A stretch of 52,319 nucleotides of DNA from Candidatus Fermentibacter danicus (lineage in GTDB: Bacteria > Fermentibacterota > Fermentibacteria > Fermentibacterales > Fermentibacteraceae): NCBI GenBank assembly GCA_001618605.1, contig LKHC01000095.1, forward strand, positions 3,914-56,232. Direction: 5' to 3'. Positions 8,310-17,351 of this stretch are shown one piece after another. Below the pieces are notes generated by a model that ran no database searches, had not been told where the DNA came from, and was given only the letters and a program-made list of their open reading frames with translations. How positions within the stretch are numbered: position 1 is the stretch's first letter; every line of letters begins with the position of its first letter. The position numbers were made by a program, and so were the translations under genes.

Positions 8310-8334
8310 GGCCTCCCGACAGCGCCGGGAGGCC
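8310..8334 (-). terminator. GC-rich terminator-like hairpin
   Basis: GGCCTCCCG (8310-8318) pairs with CGGGAGGCC (8326-8334) in a perfect 9-bp stem with a 7-nt loop. It lies 22 nt after the stop of the minus-strand gene at 8357-9430. No T-tract follows on either strand. Confidence 0.55.
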
Positions 8335-8356
8335 GTCCAACATCCCGCGCCTGCCC

Positions 8357-9430
8357 CTACTTCGAGTTCATCTCGGCAAGGAGACGCTGGCGCAGCTTCT
8401 TCGATCTGGCGAGCATCACCGACCTGGCGATGGAGCCTGCGATTCCGAAGACCATCGAGGCTCCGAGCAGGCCGAGCACGATCCACTTGTGTGCTCCCGC
8501 GAGGAACTGCATCCCGAGCATGGGCAGGAGGACGAGGGACACCCCCGCCCCAATCAGGGCGAGCTTCCCGGGCAGCATCATCCGCCTGGCCCTGTTGATC
8601 CGGTCGGGATCGACGGGGCGCGTTCCCTTGATCCTTGCGGCGTTGCAGCCGTCGACGACGCATCTGAAGGGCTGCCCGCCGTACAGGAAGGTGGTCAGCC
8701 AGAATGGAAGATAGACCCTCACGCAGTCCTGCGAGACAATCGTGGTGGAGCAGTTCAGGTCCTTCCACCTGTCGCCGGGGATGCGGGGCCGGGCAACCGA
8801 CGCGGCTATCCTCTCGATCTCGTCCTCCACCCTGCCTGCGAACTCCGAGCTGTCCTTGTCGAAGGGCTCCAGCGTGAATCCGGCGAGCTGCTCGGTCTTG
8901 AAGGAGACGGCGCTCGACGCAGGCACCTCCTCGCAGAAGGCAGTCAGCTCGGGGTCAACCGAATCGGAGGCCAGGGTGTAGATCAGATATCTGCCGTTGA
9001 TAACTCCGTTGCTGGGCCTCCAGTCCGTCACCGTCCTGTGCTTCTTCACCAGCTTGTCGCCCTGCATCTCGATGTACTCCTCCTGCCTGTCGTAGCCGGA
9101 GGATGCGAACCAGTCGGCCTTGTACTCCCCGCTCCACGCGTAGAACGGGAGATAGGTCCCCTTCGTTTCGATCTCGGCGGTAAGTACGTCGTCGGGGGTG
9201 AAGGCCCCCTCGCTGAGCCATCCTCTGATCGCCTTCAGGAACGTGTCGTTGTTCACCCGGAAGGGAGCAAGGAGGTCGGGTGCCTCCACCGAGACCTCCC
9301 TCGCTTCCGAAGCGCGCTCGAAGTTCGAGCCGCAGTACCCGCATACCGATACGTCGAGACCGGGAAGGAACTGAACATCCGCACCGCAGTTCGAGCACTT
9401 GAGCGCCTTTAGCACCAGCTTGTCCGTCAT
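8357..9430 (-). CDS. Zinc-ribbon protein with C-terminal membrane anchor
   Basis: A 357-aa protein. An N-terminal zinc ribbon (CSNCG at residue 12, CGYCG at about 30) is followed by a large soluble region with conserved-looking blocks (YLPFYAWSGEYKADW, RTVTDWRPSNG, VYLPFWLTTFLYGG) and two hydrophobic segments near the C-terminus (about residues 288-335). A short basic cytoplasmic tail ends the protein. Proteins of this layout are often mislabelled as PriA-like helicases because of the ribbon; no helicase motif is present. The function is unknown; it may be a membrane-tethered scaffold. A hairpin terminator follows the gene. Confidence 0.7.
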   Translation of the reverse strand: MTDKLVLKALKCSNCGADVQFLPGLDVSVCGYCGSNFERASEAREVSVEAPDLLAPFRVNNDTFLKAIRGWLSEGAFTPDDVLTAEIETKGTYLPFYAWSGEYKADWFASSGYDRQEEYIEMQGDKLVKKHRTVTDWRPSNGVINGRYLIYTLASDSVDPELTAFCEEVPASSAVSFKTEQLAGFTLEPFDKDSSEFAGRVEDEIERIAASVARPRIPGDRWKDLNCSTTIVSQDCVRVYLPFWLTTFLYGGQPFRCVVDGCNAARIKGTRPVDPDRINRARRMMLPGKLALIGAGVSLVLLPMLGMQFLAGAHKWIVLGLLGASMVFGIAGSIARSVMLARSKKLRQRLLAEMNSK

Positions 9431-9544
9431 CCTGTTCCTTTCTGAATAAGTTGAATGCCATCACTGCTTCTCTTCGATCCCCTGCGACGCTGCCGGTCGT
9501 GCCGGGAGCAGCCCTGATCCGGCAGAAGCCGGGGGTTGGCTGCA

Positions 9545-10333
9545 CTAACTGCACTCTCCCACGAGTGTTATGGCTTCGGGCGGGAGTCTATTCGGGATCG
9601 GGAAGCGTGGAAGGCCGCTGGGGATGATCCAGCTCCAGAGAGTCTCGATTGAGTTTATCCAGTGCTCGAGGACGAGGATCTCGTTCGCCGTGTGTTCGTA
9701 GCGGTAGCCGACGCTCAGATTCACTCCGCAGATATCGCGGCAGAGGGTGCAGATGTCCGTACAGGAATTCCTGTCGGGCTCCGAGAAGCCTCTCAGCGAG
9801 GAGGCGAGATACCTGCGGAAATGCCTCGACCCGACTTCATAGCACTTGTAGTCCAGTTCATTCCGTCGGTCGAGCTCTATCATGAAACCGTGGGTTCCGT
9901 TGATCTCGTCGGCGATGTCGGGGTTGGATTTCATCAGGAAGGTACTCCCGACCTGGCCCGTCTCCTCTCCTGAAACAACGAGGAGTGAGTGGCCGAACTG
10001 CCTGAACTCCCAGAGGATGGCGCAGCCGGCCCGATCGTCGGCGCCCAGCCCCCGGCCTTCCCCGTTGTCGGAATGGAGGACTCCGTCCCGCTTGATGAAG
10101 CGTGACGGCGGGAACGAGGAGGAATGGTCAGGGTCGCAGTCCCAGACGGTGTCGGCATGCGCCACGAGAAGGACTCTGTCCTTCCGCTCACCGGGTCTGT
10201 AGACGAACGACTGCTCTCCAGAGCCTCTCGCGATCGCTCCCGGCAGCGAAGCGAAGCGCTCGATCAGGGGTTTCGTGGTCTCGAGGGGGTACTGCAGGAA
10301 CTCGAACAGGGTTTCGTAGTCCGGATTGGTCAT
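9545..10333 (-). CDS. M20/M28-type zinc aminopeptidase-like hydrolase
   Basis: A 262-aa cytoplasmic hydrolase with the cocatalytic two-zinc pattern: HAD (LLVAHADTVWD), an Asp in GLGADDRAG, Glu-Glu in SGEETGQVGS, an acidic residue in MIELDRR and a late His in YRYEHTANEI. The order fits M20/M28/M42 peptidases. At 262 residues it is shorter than most M20 enzymes, so the lid domain must be small or absent. ATG 10333 is preferred: AAAGGCGG is upstream and the next Met is 17 codons earlier in an unlikely arginine-rich stretch. The substrate is unknown. It is separated from the AAA+ gene by a gene-free stretch of about 780 bp. Confidence 0.75.
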   Translation of the reverse strand: MTNPDYETLFEFLQYPLETTKPLIERFASLPGAIARGSGEQSFVYRPGERKDRVLLVAHADTVWDCDPDHSSSFPPSRFIKRDGVLHSDNGEGRGLGADDRAGCAILWEFRQFGHSLLVVSGEETGQVGSTFLMKSNPDIADEINGTHGFMIELDRRNELDYKCYEVGSRHFRRYLASSLRGFSEPDRNSCTDICTLCRDICGVNLSVGYRYEHTANEILVLEHWINSIETLWSWIIPSGLPRFPIPNRLPPEAITLVGECS

Positions 10334-10698
10334 AGATGAACCGCCTTTCCGCCGGGATCCGCACCGGCGCCACAGTAGAAGCACAGGGAATGCCAGCGCG
10401 GGAAAGGCTGTTTATCGATGGACTTGACAACAATTGCGACGCATCAAATCCGGAGGCGGAGATTCGTGACCGTCAGGGCCGGGATGTCGTCAGGAAATGA
10501 CGGGGTGCGTCAACGGGAGAGCGATGCAAATGAAACTCTGCCAGTATCATATGGAATGACGGGAATTATCGGGGCAAATGCGCGGTCATTCGGCATCAGG
10601 CCGGCCGTCGTGTCGTCGGAAGCGTCAAGGCTTGGCGTATCTGCTTGTTGTGTCACATTATGCAGGATCGTAACCTGTTCTTTTGAGGCTCCGCCCCC
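10334..10698. other. Gene-free stretch upstream of the AAA+ promoter
   Basis: No frame with host-like codon use, start and ribosome-binding site was seen on either strand. The short ORFs here lack any of these. The region should contain the promoter of the minus-strand peptidase gene, but no convincing -35/-10 pair was found. Confidence 0.4.
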
Positions 10699-10727
10699 TT
10701 GACAACGGCATTCCCGAGACGTATAAT
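10699..10727 (+). promoter_or_regulatory. Perfect-consensus sigma70 promoter for the AAA+ gene
   Basis: TTGACA (10699-10704), a 17-nt spacer, and TATAAT (10722-10727). Every consensus base is present, so strong constitutive transcription is expected. The first start codon downstream is ATG 11117, leaving a leader of about 380 nt. Confidence 0.85.
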
Positions 10728-10733
10728 ACGCTT

Positions 10734-11116
10734 TACTCCACCACTACATAAATGACTGTCGCTGCCGGAAACGGCAAGGTGCGCGCTCTGCATCGGCATC
10801 GCGCAGGGGGACGAGTGCGCTGTTCTCGCAGATAAAACGCGAGAGAATGGGGTACTGTTGTCAAATAAAACTGTAAACGATGCGACAAGATCTGACTGTC
10901 ATCGGTGAGTGACGGGCAGATATTGATGCTTTTGGGAATCAATGAAGACGCTGCACCGCTGAAAACCCCGATATGGAGAGCATCCTGTACGATTGACTCA
11001 AATCCGGCAGACCTGGCAAGCCGGATGCTCTTATACGGGAGGAAGGAGGAAAGAGACAGGGGCCCCTGGAGTCGAAGGAGTAGTAGGAGCGGGAACTTTA
11101 GAATCTGGAGGTGTGA
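10734..11116 (+). other. Long structured leader or possible small RNA
   Basis: The stretch between the consensus promoter and the AAA+ start has no credible ORF but several hairpins: TGCCG-GAAA-CGGCA with a GNRA tetraloop (10763-10776), TCTCGC/GCGAGA with a 9-nt loop (10824-10844), and ATCCGGC/GCCGGAT with an 11-nt loop (11002-11026). The last 70 nt are purine-rich up to the GGAGGTG ribosome site. It could be a cis-regulatory leader or a separate RNA. Confidence 0.4.
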
Positions 11117-13312
11117 ATGACAACTGCAAGGTGCCGGAAGGTTGCCGAAGCGAAACCCTTCCAGTCGAACAATGAATACCTGGAAGAGTACACTGCCCTG
11201 CTGGAAGCTCTCTGCCGTCTGAGGAACGGCGGACAGGAAGAAGACGAGGATTCGACGCCATACCGCAGCAGGAGGAAGGCATACGTCGCCAGCCCTCCTG
11301 ATCCGATCAGACAGAAGCAGTATGGCAAGATGGAAAAGGCCTTCAGGAAGCGCACCGAGGCCACGATCGAAAAGGGCGAGGTGAAGCTGCCGCTGGCTTC
11401 GATCAGCATGCGGTACGGTCTTTCCGATTTCGAGGAGAGGATACTGTTCGCCTCGCTGCTCTACCCGACCAGTACATCCTTCGCGAGACTGATGGACGAT
11501 ACGACAGGATGCGGCTGCTTCAACATCAGAGCGCTTCTTCGTCTGTTCTGCGCATCGAAGGATGAGCAGACCGCCGCTCGCAGGGTCTTCACGCCGAGGG
11601 CTCCACTGTCCAGAAACGGTCTTCTCGACACAGGCTGCCGCAGGAGCTGGAAAACAATGAGCGAGGAGGACTTTCTCAGCCTCCGTCCCGAGCTGCCTTT
11701 CCGCATCAGCACCATGATTCTCGGGGAGGGCTTCTTCGACAGCGCTTCGGATGGCAGCCAGAGGCTGATCATTCCCGAGACCACCCTCGATGATATCGAT
11801 CTGCCGGAGGAAACGAAGGCGTTGATACGACGGGTAGTGGACTTCGAGAAGAACCGCAAGTCCGTCATCGACGCCAATGCCGGGGAGGAGAGCTGCGATC
11901 CCCACCTGATCCTCCTGTACGGCCCCAGCGCGACGACCTCGCTGAAGACGGCCGGGGCAATTGCAGGAATGCTCGGCAGAAAGCTGCTCCGAATAATGAC
12001 GAACCGCTTCCTCTCGCGCGAATTCGACGAACCGGATGATCTCGTCAGAACCCTCGGCATGGCTCGTCTCGACAACGCGATACCCTGCTTCACGAGAGCG
12101 GAGGGGCTGTTCGACGAGGACTGCTACGAACACATTGCAGAGGTGTTCTCGGAGGAACTGTCTGCATTCAACAATACGGTCATCCTGACGATCACCGGAC
12201 AGCCCTGCTATACCTCCCTGCTCGGCAGCCTGGTCTCGTACCCGGTGGAGATCCCCACGCCCTCCACCGGCAACAGCTCCTCCTTCATCCGCGGGCTCAT
12301 TCCCGAGGGCACGCCCATCTCCCCGGATCTGGACTTCGACCTTCTGGCCGAGCGCCTCAGATTCACCGGCACGGCTCTGGAGAGGGCGGTGAGGGCGGCC
12401 TGCGCAAGGGCCCGCTTGAGGTCGGAGAACGACGGGGAGCTGAAGATGGAGGACTTCATTCAGGCGTCGGACAACGACGAGCTGCAGGACATCAGGGCGA
12501 AGGCTACCACCTACCGGACCCGCGCCCGTGCCCGGCTGGCTGACGTGGTCCTTCCGGAGCCGCTTCTGGCCGACGTCCGTTCCATCATCTCGGCCGTCTC
12601 CGCCAAAGGGACCGTGTTCGACGAGTGGGGCTTCGGGGAGTCGTACAGGACGGGCAGGAGCATCTCGGCCCTGTTCTACGGTCCCAGCGGAACGGGAAAG
12701 ACCCTTACTGCGGAAGCCATTGCCGGCGAGCTGGGAAAGCCGCTCCGGGTGGTTCAGATCTCCGGCCTCATGGACAAGTACGTGGGTGAGACCGAGAAGC
12801 ACATCGTGGAAGTGTTCCGGTCGGCTGCATCCGCCGGAGAGGTTCTGCTCTTCGACGAGGCCGACGCGATGTTTGCTGCGCGGGTCGACGATTCCACGCA
12901 CAGCAGCTATTACATCAACAGCCACACCAATACGCTGCTCCACGAGATGGACGTCTTCGGGGGGATCGTGCTGCTCTCGAGCAACCGGGAGTTCGCGATG
13001 GACAAGGCCTTCGAGCGAAGGATCCGCTGGAAGCTCGAGTTTCCCCAGCCGGACGCATCCGTGCGTGAGAGGATCTGGAGGAAGCTCCTGCCCGGGAAGG
13101 CTCCGCTGGCCGAAGATATCGACCTCGCTGCACTGGCCAGGGAGTTCGACTTCTCGGGAGGGCTCATCAGGAGCACAATCCTGAAGGCCGCGTTCGAGGC
13201 CGCCTCGATGGGCACCCGGATCACGCAGGAACTCCTCAGGAACGCCGCCAGGAACGAGAGGATCGTCAATCCCGAAGCGAAGGGCGGGATCGGTTTCGGA
13301 GCCACCGCCTGA
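11117..13312 (+). CDS. Tandem AAA+ ATPase with inactive first and canonical second module
   Basis: A 731-aa protein of the CDC48/FtsH-like classical AAA type. The first module (about residues 265-430) has a degenerate P-loop, GPSATTSLKT at 269, and no proper Walker B. The second (about 500-690) is complete: GPSGTGKT at 522-529, the pore-loop region DKYVGETEKH, Walker B LLFDEADAMF with Asp580-Glu581, sensor 1 LLSSNRE and the arginine-finger region FERRIRW. The N-terminal 130 residues are charged and of unknown fold. GGAGGTG precedes ATG 11117. Dead-then-live double-AAA proteins occur as unfoldases in contractile injection systems and toxin systems, but no such partner genes lie here. A strong terminator follows. 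Confidence 0.85.
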   Translation: MTTARCRKVAEAKPFQSNNEYLEEYTALLEALCRLRNGGQEEDEDSTPYRSRRKAYVASPPDPIRQKQYGKMEKAFRKRTEATIEKGEVKLPLASISMRYGLSDFEERILFASLLYPTSTSFARLMDDTTGCGCFNIRALLRLFCASKDEQTAARRVFTPRAPLSRNGLLDTGCRRSWKTMSEEDFLSLRPELPFRISTMILGEGFFDSASDGSQRLIIPETTLDDIDLPEETKALIRRVVDFEKNRKSVIDANAGEESCDPHLILLYGPSATTSLKTAGAIAGMLGRKLLRIMTNRFLSREFDEPDDLVRTLGMARLDNAIPCFTRAEGLFDEDCYEHIAEVFSEELSAFNNTVILTITGQPCYTSLLGSLVSYPVEIPTPSTGNSSSFIRGLIPEGTPISPDLDFDLLAERLRFTGTALERAVRAACARARLRSENDGELKMEDFIQASDNDELQDIRAKATTYRTRARARLADVVLPEPLLADVRSIISAVSAKGTVFDEWGFGESYRTGRSISALFYGPSGTGKTLTAEAIAGELGKPLRVVQISGLMDKYVGETEKHIVEVFRSAASAGEVLLFDEADAMFAARVDDSTHSSYYINSHTNTLLHEMDVFGGIVLLSSNREFAMDKAFERRIRWKLEFPQPDASVRERIWRKLLPGKAPLAEDIDLAALAREFDFSGGLIRSTILKAAFEAASMGTRITQELLRNAARNERIVNPEAKGGIGFGATA

Positions 13313-13327
13313 CCGTTTCGACCGCAG

Positions 13328-13356
13328 GGGGAGGGGGCCGTTACGGCCCCCTCCCC
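13328..13356 (+). terminator. Strong GC-rich terminator hairpin
   Basis: GGGGAGGGGGCCG (13328-13340) and CGGCCCCCTCCCC (13344-13356) form a perfect 13-bp stem with the 3-nt loop TTA, 15 nt after the AAA+ stop. No T-run follows. Confidence 0.75.
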
Positions 13357-13399
13357 GTCACCAGGGACGAGAACTGTACCAGGCCGCGATGCGGCTGGA

Positions 13400-14182
13400 A
13401 TGGAGAGCGGATTGATCGGAGCAATAGCCGGCGACATCGCCGGATCGGTCCACGAGTTCTCGGGCACGAAGACGAAGGATTTCGAGCTGTTCCCGCCGGA
13501 CTGCTTCTTCACCGACGACACGGTCCTGACCGTGGCACTGGCCGACACGATCCTGACGGGAACCCCGTATGTGGAGAATCTCGTCGAGTTCCGCCGGCTG
13601 TACCCGTGGGCCGGGTACGGGGGCTCGTTCCTCTCGTGGGCATCAGGGAGGGATCACCGCCCCTACGGGAGTTACGGCAACGGGGCCGCCATGCGGATAA
13701 GCCCGGCGGGATTCGCCTTCGACGACCTGGAGACGGTGCTCGTAAAGGCGAGGGAGTTCACCGCCGTGACCCATGACCATCCCGAGGGGATCAAAGGCGG
13801 CATGGCCGCGGCTGCATGCGTGTTCCTGGCACGCACCGGATCCTCGAAGGACGCGATAAGGGATTATGTCGAGCGCGAGTTCGGGTACGACCTGAGCCTC
13901 CACACGGACGAGATCCGGCCTCTCTACGAATTCGACGAGTCCTGCCAGGGCACGGTTCCGCAGGCCATCAGGGCATTCTACGACTCGACCGGCTTCGAGG
14001 ATGCACTCAGGACAGCGATCTCGCTTGGCGGCGACGCCGACACCCTGGCCTGCATCACCGGCGGGATCGCCCAGGCCTTCTACGGGGTTCCGGAATGGAT
14101 CGAAAGTCGTGTCTACGGGATTCTCGACGAGCGCCTCGCCGGGATCGCGCGAAGATTCTCGAAGAGGTTCTGCGGGCGATGA
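13400..14182 (+). CDS. ADP-ribosylglycohydrolase family protein
   Basis: A 260-aa ADP-ribosyl hydrolase of the DraG/ARH fold. The N-terminal GAIAGDIAGSVHEF, the metal-binding TDDT (in FFTDDTVLTVALAD) and the C-terminal GGDADTLACITGGIA with its two Asp ligands are all present, so a two-metal site looks intact. Such enzymes remove ADP-ribose from arginine, DNA bases or other targets and often reverse toxin or regulatory ADP-ribosylation. No ADP-ribosyltransferase is visible nearby. The start at ATG 13400 has only a weak ribosome site. A strong terminator separates it from the AAA+ gene, so it probably has its own promoter. Confidence 0.88.
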   Translation: MESGLIGAIAGDIAGSVHEFSGTKTKDFELFPPDCFFTDDTVLTVALADTILTGTPYVENLVEFRRLYPWAGYGGSFLSWASGRDHRPYGSYGNGAAMRISPAGFAFDDLETVLVKAREFTAVTHDHPEGIKGGMAAAACVFLARTGSSKDAIRDYVEREFGYDLSLHTDEIRPLYEFDESCQGTVPQAIRAFYDSTGFEDALRTAISLGGDADTLACITGGIAQAFYGVPEWIESRVYGILDERLAGIARRFSKRFCGR

Positions 14183-14191
14183 CCGGGGGGA

Positions 14192-14371
14192 GTGCTGTTC
14201 ATCGTGGGCGGGTCGTTCGTAGATGTGATCATCGAGAGGAACGGTTTCCGGCCATACTGCGAGGATCAGGTCGTCGGTATGCTGCGTTCGCTCAAAACTC
14301 CTGGGGCGAAGGTCCGTTCACCCCTCCAGTGCAGGCTCTGTTCAGACGGAAGGCCCGCGATCTCCCCGTGA
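14192..14371 (+). CDS. Possible small protein (59 aa)
   Basis: A GTG-started frame directly behind GGGGGG, 9 nt after the ADP-ribosylglycohydrolase stop. It encodes 59 residues with host-like codons (ATC, GAG, AGG, AAC) and contains a CRLC motif near the C-terminus; the N-terminus is hydrophobic (VLFIVGGSFVDVIIE). I do not recognise it. It could be a real small gene of the same operon or chance. Confidence 0.35.
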   Translation: MLFIVGGSFVDVIIERNGFRPYCEDQVVGMLRSLKTPGAKVRSPLQCRLCSDGRPAISP

Positions 14372-14388
14372 CGGACGGCGGTCAGGAT

Positions 14389-14417
14389 TTGACGGCAGCC
14401 CTGCTCTCCGATAGTAT
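14389..14417 (+). promoter_or_regulatory. Sigma70-type promoter for the sigma54 activator gene
   Basis: TTGACG (14389-14394), a 17-nt spacer and TAGTAT (14412-14417) lie just upstream of GGAGG and ATG 14448. The transcript would begin near 14424 with a short leader. Confidence 0.65.
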
Positions 14418-14447
14418 TTGCTTCCACTGTCGTATGGAGGTGCAGAG

Positions 14448-16067
14448 ATGGCGGCTGTCGAAACGCTGGTGATAGACAACAGTCTCGACGGAGCCGCCGC
14501 CGGGGCCGCTTTCCTCCTGAAGCACCCGGATGCGCGGGTCTTCGTCTCCAGCGCGTACAGCCTGCCGTCACGCCTCGCCAATCTGCGCGAGTGGGACGAG
14601 AGCATCGCCTCGACGGCCGTCCTCGGCATCGGCTGCAAGAGATCCCCTGCGGAGCTTGTCGAAGCGATGAGACAGCTCGCCTTCCAAGGCGTCTCGATCT
14701 CCTGGTTCGTCGCCGGCGCGGGCCACCCCGAGCACGAGGCCGCAGTCAGATCCCTCTGCACGATCAAGAAGGACGAGACTGCCGGCACGCTCACCGATGC
14801 CGTGCTCGGGATGCTCGAGCTGCGCGATCATCCCCGGGCGAAGCTGCTGGAAACGATAGCGAGGAGCGGCAGGACCGACAGGATGACCGACAGAGAGGCA
14901 AAGACGGTTGCCGGGATCGCCGTCGCATCCATGTACAGATTCTTTCAGCTCGGCGACAGGGAGGTCTATCCCTCCGCCGTGAGGAAGCTGGCCGGCCTGG
15001 ACGGGATCACCGAAGACGACCTCGCAATGGCCAAGAGGTTCAATGCCCAGGGCTGCATGGCCGGGCTGGACGGCTCATCGCCCGGCGTCAAGGAAGTGCG
15101 CAGGTTGGTGGGGCTGTATGGCCCGCTGGACTCCCTCAACGTCCTCGTCCTCGGCGAGACCGGCACTGGGAAGGAGCGGGTCGCGCGGCTCATCCACCAG
15201 GAGAGCCGCAGGGTCTCCGGCCACTTTCTCGCCGTGAACTGCTCCACCCTGTCGAACTCCGACCTTCTCGACTCGAGGCTCTTCGGCTACGTGAAGGGCG
15301 CGTTCACCGGAGCGGTGGCGGATCGTGCGGGCGTCATCGAGGCGGCGGACAAGGGCACGCTGTTCCTCGACGAGATCGGCGACATGCCGCTGGAGACGCA
15401 GGCCAAGCTGCTGCGGGTGATCGAGGACGGCTCCTTCAACAGGCTCGGGTCCACTCAGGAGCTGAAGGCCGACGTGAGGATCGTGGCCGCGACCAACCGG
15501 AACCTCGCCGGGATGGTCCGGGACGGCAGCTTCAGGATCGACCTCTACTACAGGCTGCGCGAACTCGTCATACGCATCCCGCCGCTGAGGGACAGGCTCT
15601 GCGATCTCGGCCAGATTGTCGGAACGATAAGACGCGATCTCGCAGCGGAGCACGGGCGCAGGTTCCCCGATCTGAAGGCGGAGCAGTACGAGCTGCTGCG
15701 GTCCTACGCCTGGCCCGGCAACGTCAGACAGCTCAAGAGCGTTCTGCAGAAGGCGTTCCTCCTGGGTGTGGACGGGAACCTCGAACAGGCCGTGGCGGAG
15801 GAGAAGGAGGAGGGCATCGACTGCCTTCTGAACCTCGGCGGGGGTTCCGCAATCGAAGCAGCCGCCCCCGCCCCCGTCTACGAGATCCCGGGTGCAGCCG
15901 GCGATGGGCGGGGCGGAAACCTTCCGACCCTACACGAAATCCAGAGAAGGTACGCCATGACCGCACTGGAGGCCTGCGGCGGGAATCTCACCCGCACCGC
16001 CAGAGCCCTGGACATCTCGGTGAACACGCTCAAGAAGCTGCGCCGGGAGAATCAGGAGGGGCAGTAG
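14448..16067 (+). CDS. Sigma54-dependent activator with degenerate DHH-like sensor domain
   Basis: A 539-aa activator of sigma54 RNA polymerase. The central AAA+ domain (about residues 205-440) has Walker A GETGTGKE at 236, the sigma54-contacting GAFTGA loop at 284-289, Walker B LFLDEIGD and the arginine-finger region. A Fis-type HTH ends the protein ([18 protein letters not shown]). The first 125 residues are not a receiver, PAS or GAF domain. They resemble a DHH phosphoesterase half ([27 protein letters not shown], then a strand and GHPE), but the DHH triad is missing, which suggests nucleotide or RNA sensing without catalysis. TGGAGG lies 7 nt before ATG 14448. Its target promoter was not found in the window. 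Confidence 0.85.
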   Translation: MAAVETLVIDNSLDGAAAGAAFLLKHPDARVFVSSAYSLPSRLANLREWDESIASTAVLGIGCKRSPAELVEAMRQLAFQGVSISWFVAGAGHPEHEAAVRSLCTIKKDETAGTLTDAVLGMLELRDHPRAKLLETIARSGRTDRMTDREAKTVAGIAVASMYRFFQLGDREVYPSAVRKLAGLDGITEDDLAMAKRFNAQGCMAGLDGSSPGVKEVRRLVGLYGPLDSLNVLVLGETGTGKERVARLIHQESRRVSGHFLAVNCSTLSNSDLLDSRLFGYVKGAFTGAVADRAGVIEAADKGTLFLDEIGDMPLETQAKLLRVIEDGSFNRLGSTQELKADVRIVAATNRNLAGMVRDGSFRIDLYYRLRELVIRIPPLRDRLCDLGQIVGTIRRDLAAEHGRRFPDLKAEQYELLRSYAWPGNVRQLKSVLQKAFLLGVDGNLEQAVAEEKEEGIDCLLNLGGGSAIEAAAPAPVYEIPGAAGDGRGGNLPTLHEIQRRYAMTALEACGGNLTRTARALDISVNTLKKLRRENQEGQ

Positions 16068-16375
16068 TCAGACCGCCTCTCGCGACAGCCCATCCCCGGG
16101 CCCGCTTCATCTTCGAAATCACCGATCTGTAACCTCGGGTCCAGCCATTCAAGCGATCATGGCGAACTCATGACCCGGGAAAACAGACCGCCCCGGCCTT
16201 GCAGGAGTTCTCCTGACGGACAGGCCCCGGTCCGTGCCGTACTGCCCGGGATCAAACTCGTCGGAGCTCTTTCTCCGTAACGCCTCTAACAATAGCGCAG
16301 CCGTGTGAGAGCGATCTCGAAAATGGCGCTGATCGCCGTCTTCGGCTCCCGATCGATTGTCGCTGCCGGAGGCTG
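16068..16375. other. Gene-free region between convergent genes
   Basis: No credible gene. A small hairpin CAGGAG-TT-CTCCTG sits near 16203 and GGCTG-TC-AGCC near 16373; neither has a T-run. No -24/-12 sigma54 promoter was recognised. Confidence 0.35.
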
Positions 16376-17203
16376 TCAGCCGACCGCGTTGTCCCAGTTT
16401 GTGGGGATCCTGTCCGGGAAGGGCCATACCGAGATGTGGTTCCTGTCCGCCAGGTAGAGGCCCTCCTCGGAACCCTTCTCGTAGCCGGACCAGGCGTGGA
16501 AGGGCACTTCGTTGATGCAGTCGTCGGAGACGATCGTCTTGGTCTTCTTGTCGGGGAGCCTTTCCAGCTCGATCAGGGCCTTGGTCAGGCGGCTCTGGGC
16601 CGGCAGGTGCGTCCGTTCGGGGTCGAGTTCAGTGAATACAACCTGACGGAAGATCTTGCCGGGCCTGTGAGTGGCGTACCAGGCATACTCGGCGGGGGTG
16701 AGGTTGGAAACCAGGAGAAGCTGTATGGGGCACATGACGAGGTAGATGTGAGTCTTCCTCACATGGTCGGGGCATCCCGCCGCCCTGGCCACCTGTTCCG
16801 GCGACATCTCCTCGTGGCAGGCGTGGGTCGCGAAAGAGAGCAGCTTGCGGCCGTGTTCGAGGGACATGACCTCGCCGCCGGTCTTCACCAGGAAGACTTC
16901 CCGGTATGCGTCGATCGGGGTGCAGGAAAAGGCGTTGTTGGAGAGAGCCGTCTTCGTGCGCTTGCCGGATGCCGCCGCGGATATCGCGCGGGCTGTATCG
17001 CCTGCCGCATCGCGCCATCCGCCCTCGTCCAGATATTCGAACCCGGGCTTTCCATCGGCTACCGCCAGGTCCACGAAGATCTTGCGACCCCTGAAGTGCT
17101 TGCCCGATCCGGGGCTGCGGTGCAGGGCCAGGCCATCGATCCCGAGGGAGGTGGCTGTGATTCCTCCCTGTGGGATGGACAGGACGAGGTGAACCTCCGG
17201 CAT
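16376..17203 (-). CDS. Hypothetical protein, 275 aa
   Basis: I do not recognise this protein. It is soluble, has no signal peptide or membrane segment, and starts at ATG 17203 behind a textbook AAAGGAGG. Visible blocks are an N-terminal beta-rich part (VHLVLSIPQGGITATSLGIDG), a central CTPIDAYREVFLVKTGGEVMSL, a helical region with THACHEEMSPEQ and CPDHVRK, and a C-terminal VSDDCINEVPFHAW. It contains several Cys and His residues (CHEE, CPDH, MCP, DDC) that could bind metal. The codon use matches its neighbours. It is convergent with the sigma54 activator. Confidence 0.7.
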   Translation of the reverse strand: MPEVHLVLSIPQGGITATSLGIDGLALHRSPGSGKHFRGRKIFVDLAVADGKPGFEYLDEGGWRDAAGDTARAISAAASGKRTKTALSNNAFSCTPIDAYREVFLVKTGGEVMSLEHGRKLLSFATHACHEEMSPEQVARAAGCPDHVRKTHIYLVMCPIQLLLVSNLTPAEYAWYATHRPGKIFRQVVFTELDPERTHLPAQSRLTKALIELERLPDKKTKTIVSDDCINEVPFHAWSGYEKGSEEGLYLADRNHISVWPFPDRIPTNWDNAVG

Positions 17204-17351
17204 GAATCCTCCTTTTAAGCTCCGTCAGTCAGAGGTATATGACTCGAAACTCCCGGGCAGATGCCCCGGAGCCCGGTGATAAGCTGGCAGCCCCGTTCGA
17301 CCAATCCCTGCACATGGAGTTCCTGGAATCCAGGGCGGTGTCCTCTCGAAC

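Noticed and set aside
10733-12943. 736-codon open frame on the minus strand
   Set aside because: It is antisense to the AAA+ gene, whose plus-strand frame has full Walker and sensor motifs. Long antisense frames are common at high GC.
8264-14399. Identical 14-mer GATTTGACGGCAGC at 8264 and 14386
   Set aside because: The second is part of a promoter, the first has no -10 and no gene downstream; probably chance.
16149-16427. 92-codon minus-strand frame after the sigma54 gene
   Set aside because: Poor codon pattern, no ribosome site, and it runs into the hypothetical gene at 16376 in another frame.
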